Positions 35,894 through 48,637 of a DNA stretch of 64,000 nucleotides are shown here, piece after piece (the stretch's first letter is position 1; each line of letters starts with the position of its first letter). The notes under the pieces were generated by a model that was not told the DNA's origin, did no database searches, and saw nothing but the letters and a program-made list of their open reading frames with translations. The translations under genes were made by a program, and so were the position numbers. Origin of the DNA: Porogramme epimiltina (lineage: Eukaryota; Basidiomycota; Agaricomycetes; Polyporales; Polyporaceae); contig FTLJ01000181.1 of assembly GCA_900155495.1 (NCBI GenBank), positions 62,001-126,000 on the forward strand, read 5' to 3'.

Positions 35894-36888
35894 GCGCGCC
35901 CCCCACCGCGCCGCGGCACCACGGGCCCTTCGCTCGCCGCCCCCCTCTTTTCTTACCTTCATTCAAGCTGTAATCGGAGAAAGAAAGAAGCCCCCTCCTT
36001 ATAATTCCTTACCGGTCATTATCCCTGTCTACTATACGGTTCGCTAATCCTGCACGGACGTTCTCCCTCCCTCCTGCTCGCTCTTTCCTTTGAGCTGGGT
36101 ATTTATCGCCAGGCTTGGTTGTAGTTTCTTGGTATAATTGCAGTGTTTGTAACTCTAGTGCGGCGCCAGCCGCTAGACCTACACAAGCAATAGAATAAAT
36201 CGTGTACCTGTCTTCCTTATGCCTCTATTGTGAGACTCGCGTACAACGTGCTCGTGGATATTATTGACATATGAAGCAAAAGGAGACTGCAAGGAATCCT
36301 TCCTAGCAACACCAAGCGTTCTTCACGGACAATCCAACTAGTTGGGTTACAGTGACCACGTGAGCAATATCAATACATTCGGTTCTAGTCGAGTGTCCCA
36401 TCTCCACTTAGTCCGAATGGGAGCCAAGGGCTGCGTCCTTCATTAACAACAGAAGGAGCAAACGACGCCGGTATAGTACAGTATGCGTGATGCGATGTGC
36501 CGTGATGCCGAAAGAGCGGTGCGAAAAAATGTGCGGAAAAAATGCAAAGAAACATAAATGCAAATGCGAGTGCGAATGCGGATGCACGAAAACTGATGAT
36601 GGTACAAAGACGCGAAACGCAGGCACCAGAGCCTCTAAAAAGCCACCAGGGCATCTAAGTAAGTGAGAAACCGAGCGAGCCAGGCCAGGCCGCGACGCAC
36701 CGCATCCGCGCCCGCCCCACCGCTCGCGCCCCGCCCTCCGCGCCACGATCTGCCCGCCCCAAACCGAGCCCCTATCACCGTCGCAGCAGCAGCAGCAACA
36801 GCGGGGAAGAGCTCCCAACAACCAACATCCCCGCACACCGCCCCGCTCCACTCCCAAACCTCGACCCTCGCGTCTCGAGCCTCAAGCC
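35894..36888. other. Intergenic region between convergent genes, no supported gene
   Basis: 3' flanks of the peroxidase gene (plus) and the Ldb17-like gene (minus). The pyrimidine-rich sequence right after the peroxidase stop is probably its 3' untranslated region. Short repeats of GCAAATGCGAGTGCGAATGC type occur near 36555-36590. No gene was recognised. Confidence 0.5.
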
Positions 36889-39809
36889 TCAGTACGCGCC
36901 CGCCTTCCCCGCCGCCAACGCGGGCAAGTTCGGCTGCGAGCTCGCTGCGAGCGCGCTCACGCCCAACCCGGCCGCCGCCGTGGCCGCCTTGACGGGCACC
37001 GCGGGCGGCTTCCGGCGCGCCTTGCCCGAGACCGGAGGCGGCGGGGCGGCGCGCCGGCGCGGCCCGGGCGAGCCCGACGCCGCTGAGCTCGCGGAGTCCA
37101 GCGAGGCGCGGGAGGACGCGGTCGACAGCGCGGGTGACGCGTGCCCGCTCGGGGGGTGCGGCGAGCGCGCGGCGGGCGACGTGGGCGAGACGACGCGGAT
37201 CTCGGGCGGCGCGCCGCCGTCGGGCTCGTCGGAGAGCGGCGCGTCCTGGTCGAGCACGCGCGGGGACGTGGGCGAGGGGAGCGAGAGCGCGAGCGGGGAC
37301 GGCGCGGGCGCGAGCGAGAGCGCGGAGAAGCTCGTCGTGGTGGGCTCGACGTTGAACGAGCCCGCGCGGACGCGGTGCCGGTGCGCGTCTGGGTGCGAGG
37401 CCGCCGCGGCTGCTGCGACGCGGGGGAGGCTCGTCGAGCTGTCCCCGCTCCCGTGTCGATGGGGCCCAGAGCCTGCACGTGCGTGGTCGTGGTGGTGCGC
37501 GTAGGGGTGCGCGTGCTGGCTGGACACGGTGCGCTGCTTCGGTGGCGCAGGCGTGGTTGGGGATGGAGGAGGGAGGGGGAGGTGTTCCGCGCTGCGGGTC
37601 GCCTTCGCGTTCTTCCCGCGGAACGAGTCCATCCGGCCTAGCGCGGGCTTCGCCATGGTGGGAATCACTGGCGACGATGGCGCAGGAGCCGCCGAGACGG
37701 CGTCGAGCCCAGGGCTCTCTCCCCGCCGGATCTCATCCTCGTATATCGTGAATTTGCGCGCGTCCACGGGTGATGGCGCAGGCGACGTCTTGCGGAACTG
37801 GACGCACCAGTCGCCGCCCATGCAGCGCGCGACGAGCCGCTTCGTCGTCGGGTCGACGTCGCGGATCTTCTCGTTCTCGATAAGAGATTCGAGCGTGCGC
37901 ACAATCTGCGGGCGCTTGTAGGGCATGCTGCGGAGTTGTGTCTTCGTGAGCAGGGGGTGAAGAACGCGCAGGTACGTGTGCCGTAACTGGGAATACGTCA
38001 ACGTTAAAGCTTAACATTGATCGCCCGGGTGGTGTAGCGACTCACCGATTCGTTGTCCTCGTCGATGTCCCCGATCTCCCGCAGGAACACGTCGACCAGG
38101 ACGCACAAATCGTTTGTGTAGAAGTACTCCGTCATCCCCTTCGTCGTAAATAGCAGATATAGAAGCTTTAGCACCAATAGTTGCATGCACAGATCCTCCG
38201 GTGTCCGATCGGCGCGATTCAGCATGAAGATCAGGTTCTCACCGAACGTCGGGCTTGACGACACTCGGGACATAAGTACCCGAAGAATACGGTTTGTACC
38301 CTCCGGGCCTCGGGGTTCTGCCTGTTGCTGTGCAAACCCGTTGGGATGGGGCTGGGGTGTATGCGACTGTAGTGACGCAACCATAAACTGCTCGTTCAAT
38401 GCTACCTGCGTAAGAGTGAGAAATTGTGGATAAACTTCAGGATAAGGCTGACATACGATCAGTTTGATGACCGAGTAGTTGAAGGTCTCGTCGTGCATAT
38501 CTCGGGTCTGCTCCACGAGATCGAACAGGTACTCGATGAATGTGTCATCAAATATTCCTAGTTCATTATGAGCGACATAGGTCACGTCGAGGAGCAGGCT
38601 GACTTACGAAGGTCTTGCAATGACAGCTTCTGGACTCTGCACACTTCGTATAGGAGCTTTACAGACAATGATCGAAGCTTGGCCTCAATAGGGACGGCGA
38701 CCGGTCGAGTGCCATCGGAGCTTGACCCAGCTCCAGACCCGTAGAAATGATCGTCGATATCCGGATCCACATCTAATCGAATGTGGTCCATGAGTAGTGG
38801 GAGAAGGGGTTGCCAGCGTTTCTGAGAGCGAAGGAATGATGCGTTTCTTCGACCGTGGGCGAGCATCACACAGTAAAGGACCATCTCATAATGTGGGTCG
38901 GAATTCTGTTTTCGGAGAGCAATGAGCATAGCACTTGGGGACGCCCAGCATATAGTCGACAACACGTGCGGGGGGTTATAGGGTCTCATGCGAAACACTC
39001 GGAGAAACGTGACCGTTTCTGGTGCCATGACGAAGTGGTGCGAGAGGCAAAGAAAACTTTCTTCTAGCGCGTTGAAAAGAAAATTTGTGTCCGCCTTCCC
39101 CGCACTTCGGGCAACAAACGGCAAGTGTGCCGGCTATGTTGAGGAGGGCCGTCCGCACTTCCTCAGGCACGCAGATTGGGTAATGAAGGAAGAGAAGAGG
39201 GAAGGACGAAGCAACGGCTAAAGGCCTCGAGGGACCTGAATCAGGTCACCCGACGCCTTGAGCCGCGTCCGGTGATAGTCGGCCAGACTTCCGAGCGGCT
39301 TGCTACAACAACTGCCCTCCATGCCATCCACACGCAAAACCCCGCCACAACGGACGGATTGGAAACTCACCGTCTGCGCATCCTCAACCATCAGCTCGCA
39401 CATCCGCTCCGAATGGAAGGCAAACAGCTCCGAGGCCAGAATCATGTCACATGCGTGCTCAACTTGGAGGGGGCTCTGTAGGTACAGCTCTGTCTCGGGG
39501 GAGACGCGCCGAGAACGAGGGCCGGGAGGTCATAGGCGATGACATGAGCGTCCGAGCATGTTAGCATCTGGGAAAGGTGCTCACCATGAAATGAGGCGCA
39601 AAAGGAGATGAACCGCCTCAACGTCCCATCGAGCTTCGAGAGGGTGGTATAGTCGGGTATCCGGAGAATGTCGTCGAGCTCTATAGAGATGCATTTTGGG
39701 TCGGTGCTGCTGCGGGAAGGCGGGAGGGGGTCGACGCACCTGACCAGAACTGCTGGGCGTTCTCTATAATGTACACAATGCCGAATGCATCCACAGGCGG
39801 TACAGGCAT
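36889..39809 (-). CDS. Ldb17/Dip1/SPIN90-like actin-nucleation regulator
   Basis: Starts at the ATG at 39809 (MPVPPVDAFGIVYIIENAQQ) and ends at 36889. The N-terminal exons form a helical repeat domain. Recognisable blocks are a FRMRPYNPPHVLSTICW segment, PHYEMVLYCVMLAHGRRN, FIEYLFDLVEQTRDMHDETF, SPTFGENLIFMLNRADRTPE, YFYTNDLCVLVDVFLREI and the terminal PLLTKTQLRSMPYKRPQI block. This fits the leucine-rich domain of SPIN90 / yeast Ldb17 / fission yeast Dip1, which activates Arp2/3 complex to make unbranched seed filaments at endocytic sites. The last exon adds about 300 residues rich in proline, serine and alanine, which could bind SH3 domains. Several introns of about 50-60 bases interrupt the helical domain. 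The family call is by conserved pattern; I did not check every exon junction. Confidence 0.8.
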
Positions 39810-41497
39810 CTTGCGGGGTGGGTTGACTGGGTAATGCTCACCGACGTGGCAGAATAAAATGCGCGGGTCGCGTGGGGGGCAGAGGCGACAGAGGGTTGGG
39901 AATGCTGCAGTGTCTAAGCTGCAAGTTAGAAGAAAGAAGACGGGGAAGCTGCGGCATACTCACTGAGGTCTCTGCGGGTAACGTGTGGACTAGATCCAGG
40001 CGGTTTATGTGAGGAAGGAAAATGTGCAGCCCGTGGTGGAGTTGGAGGCGAGCGAGGGCGTGAGATCACTGGGAATGCAGAGGTATCTAGGGTAAATGGT
40101 TTTAATGAGAAAAGAACATGACATACAGACACGGTGCACCCACACCCACCTAAGGCTGAGTTTCCGTGTACCGCGCCGAGACGGACGAGCGAGATACTTG
40201 GAGGCGGGGGGAGGCCGTGGGGAGGGCAAGTGAGGTATGGGTACAAATTGCGTATCAGCCGGGGTGGCGATCACGATAATCGGCGCTGCCGTGGAGCGTG
40301 GCAGGGAACGTGTAGACGCAGGCGGTGACCGGGGCGGAGGTCGGAGGGGACGCGAGGCAGGGCAGGTCGGAGGAGGCGAGCGGAAGGGTGACAGAGTCGG
40401 CAATGCCGACATGGCGGCGGAGCGCGTGCTCTCTTGGCCTGTGGCCAATCGAGCTGTAATCCACTTTGCGTTTTCACGTGCCCCCTTCGGTCCGTCCCTG
40501 CGCGTCTGCCCCCACAAGCCTCTTCGCCCCAATCTACCATCTTGTTCTCTCTCGATGGTCCTTCTGCATCGTGCCTCCTCGTTCATCTTCTTATGGTCAT
40601 CGACGCCTACAAATGCAGCTCGTTTCTATCGAACGCGAACAAGAAGTATGCATATTTGTGGCCCAACGCACGCCTTCGCGACCGCAGTGGACGACGCAAA
40701 TGGGGCCCCTACTATACGATCATGGGGGGTTGAGTTCTTATCGGGCCCAGCACCGTTCGAAGGAGCTCTGTGGCGGTGAATGTTTACGCCTGAGGGGGCA
40801 AGGAGTATGTGTTTCGTCCCTAGCCTCTCTACCCGATCGAGTGTAGCCGAGAGGGGTGGATATCCGAAATCGGCCCAATTGCCAGGCGAGTATTCTGGGC
40901 AAGGGGATAGATCCCGCCTATGGGGGATGTATCGGAACGTCTTGTAACAGGGGAGGCGGCCGAGGCGCAGCAGAGCTCACGAGGCGGGAGTTCTTACTTT
41001 CTAGCTATTCTTCAATAGATAATGGGAGCGCCCGGTGAGAGTTTCTTACCTCATGTTTACACTTTCAAGTCTTTCACACTTCGATTTTTTGGGGCCCCAG
41101 AGGTGATCATTAGTATCCCGTCGTGATCTATAGATTCTGGCTGACACGCCGTTCGTACTACAGGCCAAAGTCCGTGAACAGTGACGAACGTGCAATCCTT
41201 GCAAGCGTTTGAAATGATGCACCCTCAATAGGGGGCTGTCGCGCCCACTGTATCCTGCGGAGAAGGCTGTCAGTCTCGCACTGGGACCCCGTGCGTCGCT
41301 GACTGGGTTCAAGGGCACTCGATCGCCCGGCCATCTCGGACGGCCGTCACCTGCACGTCATCCCGTCGCGCTCCTGTGTCCGCTTCGGGCATTCCGCAGG
41401 GCGGGCTTCCAGCAAGCTCAGACGTCGACCCTCCTTTCTTCGTTTGCTTGCTCATTTTGCGCTCGTTCCATGGCTCTAGAGCGGCCACGAGGAGGGG
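39810..41497. other. Intergenic region, no supported gene
   Basis: Divergent upstream region between the Ldb17-like gene and ferritin-like copy 2. Unrecognised overlapping ORFs occur at 40005-40850 on both strands. No RNA gene was recognised. Confidence 0.5.
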
Positions 41498-41504
41498 TAT
41501 ATAG
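41498..41504 (+). promoter_or_regulatory. TATA box of ferritin-like gene copy 2
   Basis: TATATAG lies 106 bases upstream of the ATG at 41604, at nearly the same spacing as in copy 1. Confidence 0.55.
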
Positions 41505-41603
41505 AGGGTTCTAGGATCGACGGAAGGAATCCTACCGTTGGCTCTCCTGAAGCAGCGCTCTTACCCCATCCCTACCCTCACCCTCCCCGCCCCCCGCGTC
41601 GAC

Positions 41604-42678
41604 ATGATCAAAACTCTCGCTATGTTCGCTGCGGTAGCATGTGCCGTCCACGCCACCCCTGTCCCTCGTGCCGAGCAAAGCAACATCACAGGTACGCACA
41701 ACCCACGCCATTCTCCTCTACCGAGCTCATGACCTTTGCTGGCAGATATCGACGTGCTCCAGTTCGCGCTCACTCTCGAGCACCTCGAGAACGCCTTCTA
41801 TTCCGGTGCCCTGTCCAACTACTCCGTGCAAGACTTCGAGAACGCCGGCTTCCAGTCCTGGGTGTACGGCCGTTTCAAGCAGCTCGCCGAGCACGAGGCG
41901 ACGCACGTCAAGTTCCTGGAGTCCACCATCGGCGAGAACGCCACCAAACCTTGCGAGTACAACTTGTGCGCCCACTTTGCCTTCACAATGTCCGCAGCCC
42001 ACTGATCTTCGTACCACGCTAGCCCCCACACCGACCCGCGTTCGTTCGCCGCGCTCTCCATGGTCCTCGAGACAGTCGGCGGCTCCGCGTACCTCGGCGC
42101 CGCCCAGTTCCTCCAGAACAAAACATACCTGACCGCCGCCGGCGTAAGCCCCCTTTCCTCCATTCTTCCCCCCCTTCCCTCTGGTCGCTCATTCCCCCCT
42201 GCACACACAGTCCATCCTCGCCGTCGAGTCTCGCCACTCGGGCTGGGTCTCCTCGTCCGTGCTCAAGCAACAGCCCTGGAACGGCGCCTTCGACACGCCC
42301 CTCCCGCCCTCGGGCGCGTTCTCCCTCGCCGCGCAGTTCATCGCCTCCTGCCCGTCCTCGAACCCGCCCCTCCCCGTGCAGGCGCACCCCGCGCTCAACG
42401 TCTCGAGCGGCGCGCCCGCCGCGGGGCAGGACGTCTCCTTCGCCTTCGACCGCTCGCAGGTCGCGGGGAACGCGACGCTCAGCGTGGCGTGGCTCGACGG
42501 GCTCAACGTGACGTACTCGGATCTGGGCGCGCAGGGCAACACGACGGTCCCGGGAGGGTTCGCGGGCACGGTGTACGCGGCGGTCGTGTCGAGCAGGGAG
42601 CAGGCGCCGAGCGACGCGAACCTCGTTTCGGGGTTCGCGGTTCTCCAGTTCCCCTTTAGCTCTAACGTCTCTAACTAA
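41604..42678 (+). CDS. Secreted ferritin-like (Rds1-type) protein, copy 2
   Basis: Paralogue of the gene at 15487-16582 in the opposite orientation, about 25 kb away. It begins [21 protein letters not shown], a signal peptide. The ferritin-like segment follows: [19 protein letters not shown], then [13 protein letters not shown]. Next exons give [20 protein letters not shown] and [18 protein letters not shown]. The C-terminal part ends [12 protein letters not shown], with the stop at 42676-42678. Four exons join in frame with GT-AG introns. Several N-x-T/S sites in the second half suggest glycosylation of a secreted product. The two copies share intron positions, so they derive from one gene. 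The role is unknown; the family is stress-related in yeasts. Confidence 0.87.
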
Positions 42679-42809
42679 GTAGGTGCTGCCGGGGAGAGGA
42701 AGAGTATGGATACATGGACAGACTTAGGACTAAGGTGCCACATGTATTGTAGAACGCTCTACAGGGAACGATTTCTAAAATAAATGACGTATACGCAGGT
42801 TACTATTTC

Positions 42810-44492
42810 TTATGGCGAGTGTGATTGGGAATCCGTTGCCCGACTCTCTGCGTTTCCAGTGGCTTCAAATGTGAAGGACGATCCCAAGGACCCAACGACG
42901 CGATGGAACGCTACGGACTCGACGCGAGAGCCGACAGAGGAAGTGTTCGTATCCGACGTCTTCCTATTCGCTGCTTGAAGGTTGAGCATGAAGCGCGAGA
43001 ATAAGATGTTGGAGAGGTTTAAACGCCGAGCCCCGACATAGGCGCGCCGATGTATCAGCTCAAGGAAGCGGTGCGAGGGATAGAGAGAGTTATGTCGTAC
43101 GGGTCTGTAAATATAGGTACGAGGCTCGAGTTGGTTCCCGGCTCGTTGATCTACAATACCAAAAGTTGCTATAAGTACCGCATGTCAACCGTTGAACGAA
43201 GAAGTAGCTCACTGCGAGGAACGTCAGGACGAGATGGAGAGCGTTCAATGAGAACAAGGTTCTATCGGCGATCGGTCAGTCACGTAACATAGCGCAAGCA
43301 AAGTAAAATGTTGCACATGAAGTAAACTGTCCCTGTCAACGTACGTTTAGCGATCTGGGGAAGGTAAGTGCCATCTCGCAGACTCACCATCGCGTAAAAT
43401 GACGTCAGAAATGGAAGTGAGTCCAACGGAGTCATGCTGTCTGTGCCGTAATAGGTTATACCAGGTAACAATTATGGCCAGGAGGTCGGCGATCATGAGA
43501 GGCAGGCGTGCAACACAAGTTACTGCAGCACATGGAAACTTCGTAATCGGTTCAGACATGTCAAAATGGACGATACACACATCTGTAAACACATGCATAC
43601 ACATAGTCAGCTTCTTGACTTCTACATCAGTCGATCGTACGTACATTTTTGAGATTCCAGGGGACAGGTCATCTGTTGTTGTCCAGCCTATTGGCTCGAC
43701 ATCAATTACTACCCACCTTGTGATATGAAACTTCAATACTACTGAGTTTCTCGCCCAGCTCCGGCAATAGGTGAAGACGACTGACCAAATTATCCCCCAC
43801 AATAGAGAGCGAAAGTGTGAAAACGAGTATCCCCACTGCCCGGTTCCGGCATATTGCAAAAGTCCGTAATCCGGAGAATGCTAGGTACGAGCAATCAATA
43901 TTTTAAGAGATGGATAATGAGAACAGTGGTATATACCTGCCCAGAGTGCGTACAAAGCGATGGTGAGAGCGTCTTGGCTTTGGGTAACAATCAATATGCT
44001 ATCGAATACCTGTAAGACGTTGGGAACTTTGAACATCAGGTTCCATGAAAACCTACGTCTACGCCTCTGTTAGTCACGTATCGTTCTATACACAGAGAAT
44101 ATAAACCCCCGTACCTTGCTGCTCGGTTCACTAGGCGGGATTATGGCGAAAATTGTAACATACAACCACAAGCATAACCCGAGATAACGGTTAGCCATGA
44201 ACAGGACCGTGGATCCGGTGAGCCTTTTCCCCCAGAAGAGCTCTACTTCGTCTCCGAAGGTGAGGATGTAGTCGTACAAGACTGGCACTATAAAAATGAA
44301 GGTTGTATTCAGATACTATCATGCATTCCCGCTCCGGAATAGATTTACCAATAGACCCAAGCGAGCAGTAACCACCAATGTAGCTGCCAAATTCATTGCT
44401 AGGATGAGTCGTATACCTCCGTTAAACCAAGGGAATACATACATTCCATTAACGGCGGCGATAAGGCCAGCCACTTCGCCTGAGGACGCCAT
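42810..44492 (-). CDS. DUF6533 multi-pass membrane protein (copy D)
   Basis: Starts at the ATG at 44492 (MASSGEVAGLIAAVNGM). The family segment is present (LYDYILTFGDEVELFWGKRL, then LFMANRYLGLCLWLY). Later exons encode IADLLAIIVTWYNLLRH, DVILRDG, NALHLVLTFLA, a segment starting INEPGTNSSL, and the C-terminal SNILFSRFMLNLQAANRKTS, ending at a TAA at 42810-42812. At the last intron the usual acceptor directly before the terminal exon is missing. The nearest AG, after TTGAG, gives an in-frame extension of about 14 residues (LIHRRAYVGARRLN). The gene may therefore be slightly altered relative to its relatives, or have a shifted acceptor. It is adjacent to, and co-oriented with, copy E. Confidence 0.72.
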
Positions 44493-45499
44493 CCTGATCA
44501 AGGTCCGGGGAATGGTTGGACTGCTTCACGCTGTGGTCCCATTTTAAGAGCCTGAAGAGATTAGTTTCGGAAACGCCACCACCACCGCAGTATCGACTCG
44601 ATTTGTTGTGGCCCCTCTATGGGAGAATAAAACAGGGGGTTGTCAAGGCGTACCTTATTTCTGTGCTGATAGGAGCCCGTGGAATAACAGTGACTACGCC
44701 AGCGCGCGAAGCTAGTGATGGGCGCACCGTTTGTACGCCCCACATGCGTGTCAATATAGCCCGTAGGGTGACCACTGACAACACCTCCGTTCAAGCTCCC
44801 AATTGATTGAGTTCAGCGCTATAAACATTTCCTGTGCTTCTAGCACCAACGTTCACGAGAACATGCCGTTGATTCACGACCAAAGTGCGAGAAGAACGGG
44901 TATTAGGATGGGTAGCAATTTCAAAGATTAGTGGCGGGGATTGTTAGCCCTGATTTTCCTATCTGTAAAAGCAGCACATTGTGGTAAGTTATGGGCATGG
45001 CTATGATTAGCTCACTACTACAAACAAAAAGTTTGGGTAACAAAAGCTGTTTGCGCCGAAAAACAGTCATCGTCATCTCTTCTAGTAGTAGTTGAATGAC
45101 CACCTGTATATGTGTTCACAATAGTGAACACCTGAGTAGGATGTAGACGAACTTGAAGCGTCGCGCCTGAGATGGATGAGACGGTAGTGGATGGCATGAC
45201 CTCATTGGATGCGCCGGCAGCGGACGATTTGGAGCTTTGAAACGAACCGATGACGTCACCGCTCTGGCAAATTTAGACCCATAACAGACGCCCATGACGC
45301 TCTCACTGACGGCTCAGGCCCTGGGACTGCCTGGGTCCATCCTGACTTTCGCCATGAGTGAATAATCCTGTTCACGCCGCTCTCGTATATCTTCTGTGCC
45401 GTGAATAAGTGATCGTTATATTCTGGACGCTTTCCCACCTCTTCATACCCTGATTGGGTGATCACATACAACACGCCACACCTGGTACATAGTTTTAGG
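44493..45499. other. Intergenic region, no supported gene
   Basis: Upstream of copy D. Only short, motif-free ORFs are present. The region is AT-richer than the flanking genes. Confidence 0.45.
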
Positions 45500-45783
45500 A
45501 CGAGACAAAAGGTATGCAACTGAGACGCACGCAACATCTTCATATCATCTCCTCTTACCCTGGGCCACACTACCGTTCCGGTCTCTCTCAACTTCTACCG
45601 CTCTAAACCCGGTCACCATGATGTGGATGCACCCATCCGTGTCAGGAATGTTGGCATAGACATATGTACTCTAGCCGCGCGGCACCGCCAAACTCCACGC
45701 CATACACCTCCAGGCCCTGCCACGACGTGGCAATCGCGTGCCGCCGGCCGAGGAACGCGCTCCACGTCCGCTGCAGGTTCACC
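45500..45783 (-). pseudogene. Truncated fragment of a BAHD-like acyltransferase gene
   Basis: On the minus strand, about 45783 down to 45500 matches the 3' end of the acyltransferase at 51039-52695. Recognisable are VNLQRTWSAFLGRRHAIATSW and VYGVEFGGAARLEY (parent: VNPQRTWRAFLGRRHAIVTSW and VYGMDFGGGAPPRY), then a DGCIHIM-like block in another frame. The fragment lacks the N-terminal three quarters, including the HxxxD motif, and has frame changes. It abuts the stop codon of DUF6533 copy E directly. Confidence 0.75.
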
Positions 45784-47593
45784 CTAACCATGTCGTCTTT
45801 CATAAGTCTGTCGGACGAGGTTTCCTGGTTCTTGGTCACCCGTGCCACATTCGTTCTCGTTAGACGCTTCGGTACCCCTCAGTCCCCCCTCGTATTCCTC
45901 GTGCGACGGCTGTACGCCTGTTTCCGCCTCCCTCGAGGATTCCGCAACACCAGTTCCAGGGGAACCATGGGCCTCGACATCGCCCAAAATGGGCAGGTCT
46001 GGGAGGGCATCTGGAGGGCTCATGTCTTCCAGGCCCTGCAGAACGAGCGAATCCACCTGCGACTCATCCCACGAGTCCATGCCTGTGGACCGTTTCGCTG
46101 CAGCCTGAAGGTCTAGCATGAAACGCGAGACGAGGATCGACGTCAACCTGTGTGGTGGGAGGTTTCAGTGTGTGGGTTGCACGATGGGACACGGTACCCA
46201 CGGGTCGGTGAATATAGTAATGACGCTCCCCGTTTCAAAGAAAGTGTCGATCTGTGAATATCATGTGGTTGAGCTCTAGCTAGCGCATAGGAAGTTGTGT
46301 TAACTCACAGAGCGGAGAGTCAGCGACAGGTGCAAGGTGTTCAAGGCGAAGAGAACGCTATGGTTAGGAGTCCAGTGGGTCAGTGAATCCATAAGCATCG
46401 CTGTAAGGCTTACACAAAGTAAAGGGTTCCTGTAAGAATATGCTGAGCAATTAACACCAATTTGATAATGAATAATGCGCTTACCATCGTGCAAAAGGAC
46501 GTCGGAGAACGAGGTCCTACCCGTGATCGCTACGACCCTGTGTCGAGATAGTTTATACCAAGTGATCAATATCATCATGGTATCCGCAACCATCAGTGGT
46601 GCTCTTGACGTTAAGGCAGCTGCGTGTTGGTTCGTCAGTAGTGTGAAAGAAGCTCTGTCAAGTATGTAGTGCACTGACTCCTAGTAACAAGGCGATTAGT
46701 GATGGGTGTACTATTCACATGAGAGTAAATCCCTCACAGGGTCGAAACCTTGTTTGAGGTATCATCGCTGACCTGCCATCCGAATAGCGGAACATCGGAG
46801 ATATACGTGGTCGTGATCAGAAACTGAATGGTGTGTTAGCTAAGCCATCGATGAACCCCCGGAGTGTTTGTAAACGGACCACGTTCGCGGCAAACGGCCC
46901 CATGGACAATAAGAAGACAGGGGCGGCGAGTACGCGACTCTTGCTAAGAGCATGTGCCCGCAAGCAAGAGAATGCTAGCGTAGCGTCATATGAGTATCTT
47001 AGGGAGAGTGGGCGGTAAACAATCCACACACCCGCCCATATGATGTAAGGTACGACACCGAGTACATCCTGGGTCAACGACAGACCCAAAATCCTAGTAT
47101 CAATGAGGTAGGTTCCTTGCTGCCAACGGTGAGATATGGGGTGGGACTCACGTCTGAAAATCAATGCATTGATGATCGCAACGGTGGGCAAAAAAGATGT
47201 GGAGAAGTAGTACGTACCTTAGAATCTGCTGAGGGCAAGGGCACAAACTGGAAAACGACAAGGTATATGTAGTATACCAATGTCAAGTACCGGTTTCCGA
47301 GGAAGAGGATTGAGGCCATGGTGACCTTGCCCCGCCAAAATAGTTCTACCTCATTTCTGAGGGTGAGTATGTACTCATATATGACGAGTACTGACGAATA
47401 AGGGAATGAGATAATGCAAGTGCAAGCATCATGAATCATGGGTTACCCTCTGCCGCTAGGTTGCAGTAATTCTCGATAGTGCTATGAAATGCATCTTCGT
47501 CAGCGAGGCATATGCAGACAAGAGCCTATAGCCCACGTACAATCCACTAACATCCGAAATAAGAGCTGTCATGTCAGCCTGAGTGGTAGCCAT
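45784..47593 (-). CDS. DUF6533 multi-pass membrane protein (copy E), extended C-terminus
   Basis: Starts at the ATG at 47593 (MATTQADMTALISDVSGL). A following exon encodes TIENYCNLAAE. The hallmark is VIYEYILTLRNEVELFW with LGNRYLTLVYYIYLVVF. Further exons give LRAHALSKSRVLAAPVFLLSM, SRAPLMVADTMMILITWYKL, DVLLHDG, LFALNTLHLSLTL and the terminal LTSILVSRFMLDLQAAAKRS. The tail after that is about 57 residues longer than in copy B, rich in glutamate, glycine and proline. It ends (RQTYERRHG, stop at 45784-45786) exactly where similarity to the acyltransferase begins. The end of the reading frame may thus have been set by that insertion. Function unknown. Confidence 0.75.
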
Positions 47594-48637
47594 GTTGAGG
47601 GTCGAGGCGATTGCCCTTGGAGTTCTTCAAGCTGGCGGATTAAGTACGCGCAGAGCGCAGGAGTATACAGTAGCTAGGATCAAAATGTAGAGATGAGACA
47701 TGAACTCCAGTGACGAGATTGTATGTGAGCACCGCCGAGGGCTGGATAAGCACGCAGTGGGACACGTGAAAGGTCGATGCTTCCATCGTCGCGCTGGAGG
47801 TAGGTACCGCCTCGCTACGAGCTGGGCTAGTCATGCGAGTGACTTTAAAATAGATATTCAATGATGGAAAATACAGAGCCAAATGCAGACCATCTACGGC
47901 GCTGATAGGAGTCATACAATTCGTGTGAGGGTCAACGCACACTGCGGTCTGTGTTCTACGCGTTGTACCGCGACAGAGATTTTGGCGTTGATGTGGAATA
48001 GAAGATGATAAGCCCGGATTGAATATAGCAAGGATAGCGACTGACATGGAAGCGAGGCCTCCGTGCATTCTCTCGGGGGTCACTGTTCCGAATCATCATC
48101 ATGATTCATCATTTGTGTGCGCTCCTGAGCGGCGAGCCAGGTGCGCTTCCGACTGGCCCATCGACATATAACTGCACCAATAGATCTGACATCTGGAAGT
48201 GCGCCAGTTGAGTAAACAGAGGGGAACAGCACGGAGACACTTACATTACTTTGGAGGATGAAAGTCACAGACGGGAGCCGTGTTGAACTCCGAGGATGCC
48301 CGCTCCATTAGGCGGCGTTACATCGAAGCCCTTATTAGGCACCAAGGATTTAGGGAGGGACTTTTAGTGCAGCTTCTTCAACAAGCCAAACCTATGAAGA
48401 ATCTCCTCACGCTCATATGTCCCGATGCTAGAATAAAGTAAGATGAGGAGGCGAGTTCGAACGACGCGTGGCGCCAAGTGTTTCGGCCGGAGGCCGGGGA
48501 CAACAAGCGCCCGATTCGCGGGCACGTGTTTGTGTCTGTTGACGCGCGCGTCAAGACCAATTCAGATTCTCTCCGGGTCGGTCTTTAAAGCTTTATAGCA
48601 TTTTAACGTTTAACGTTAGCCCTCTTCGTCAGCCAGC
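47594..48637. other. Intergenic region, no supported gene
   Basis: Divergent upstream region between copy E (minus) and the kinase-like gene (plus). Minus-strand ORFs at 47640-48083 and 48080-48268 have no recognisable motif and are probably not genes. Confidence 0.45.

Noticed and set aside
47640..48083. 147-codon minus-strand ORF upstream of DUF6533 copy E
   Set aside because: No recognisable motif, no similarity to the neighbours, and it sits where two promoters are expected.
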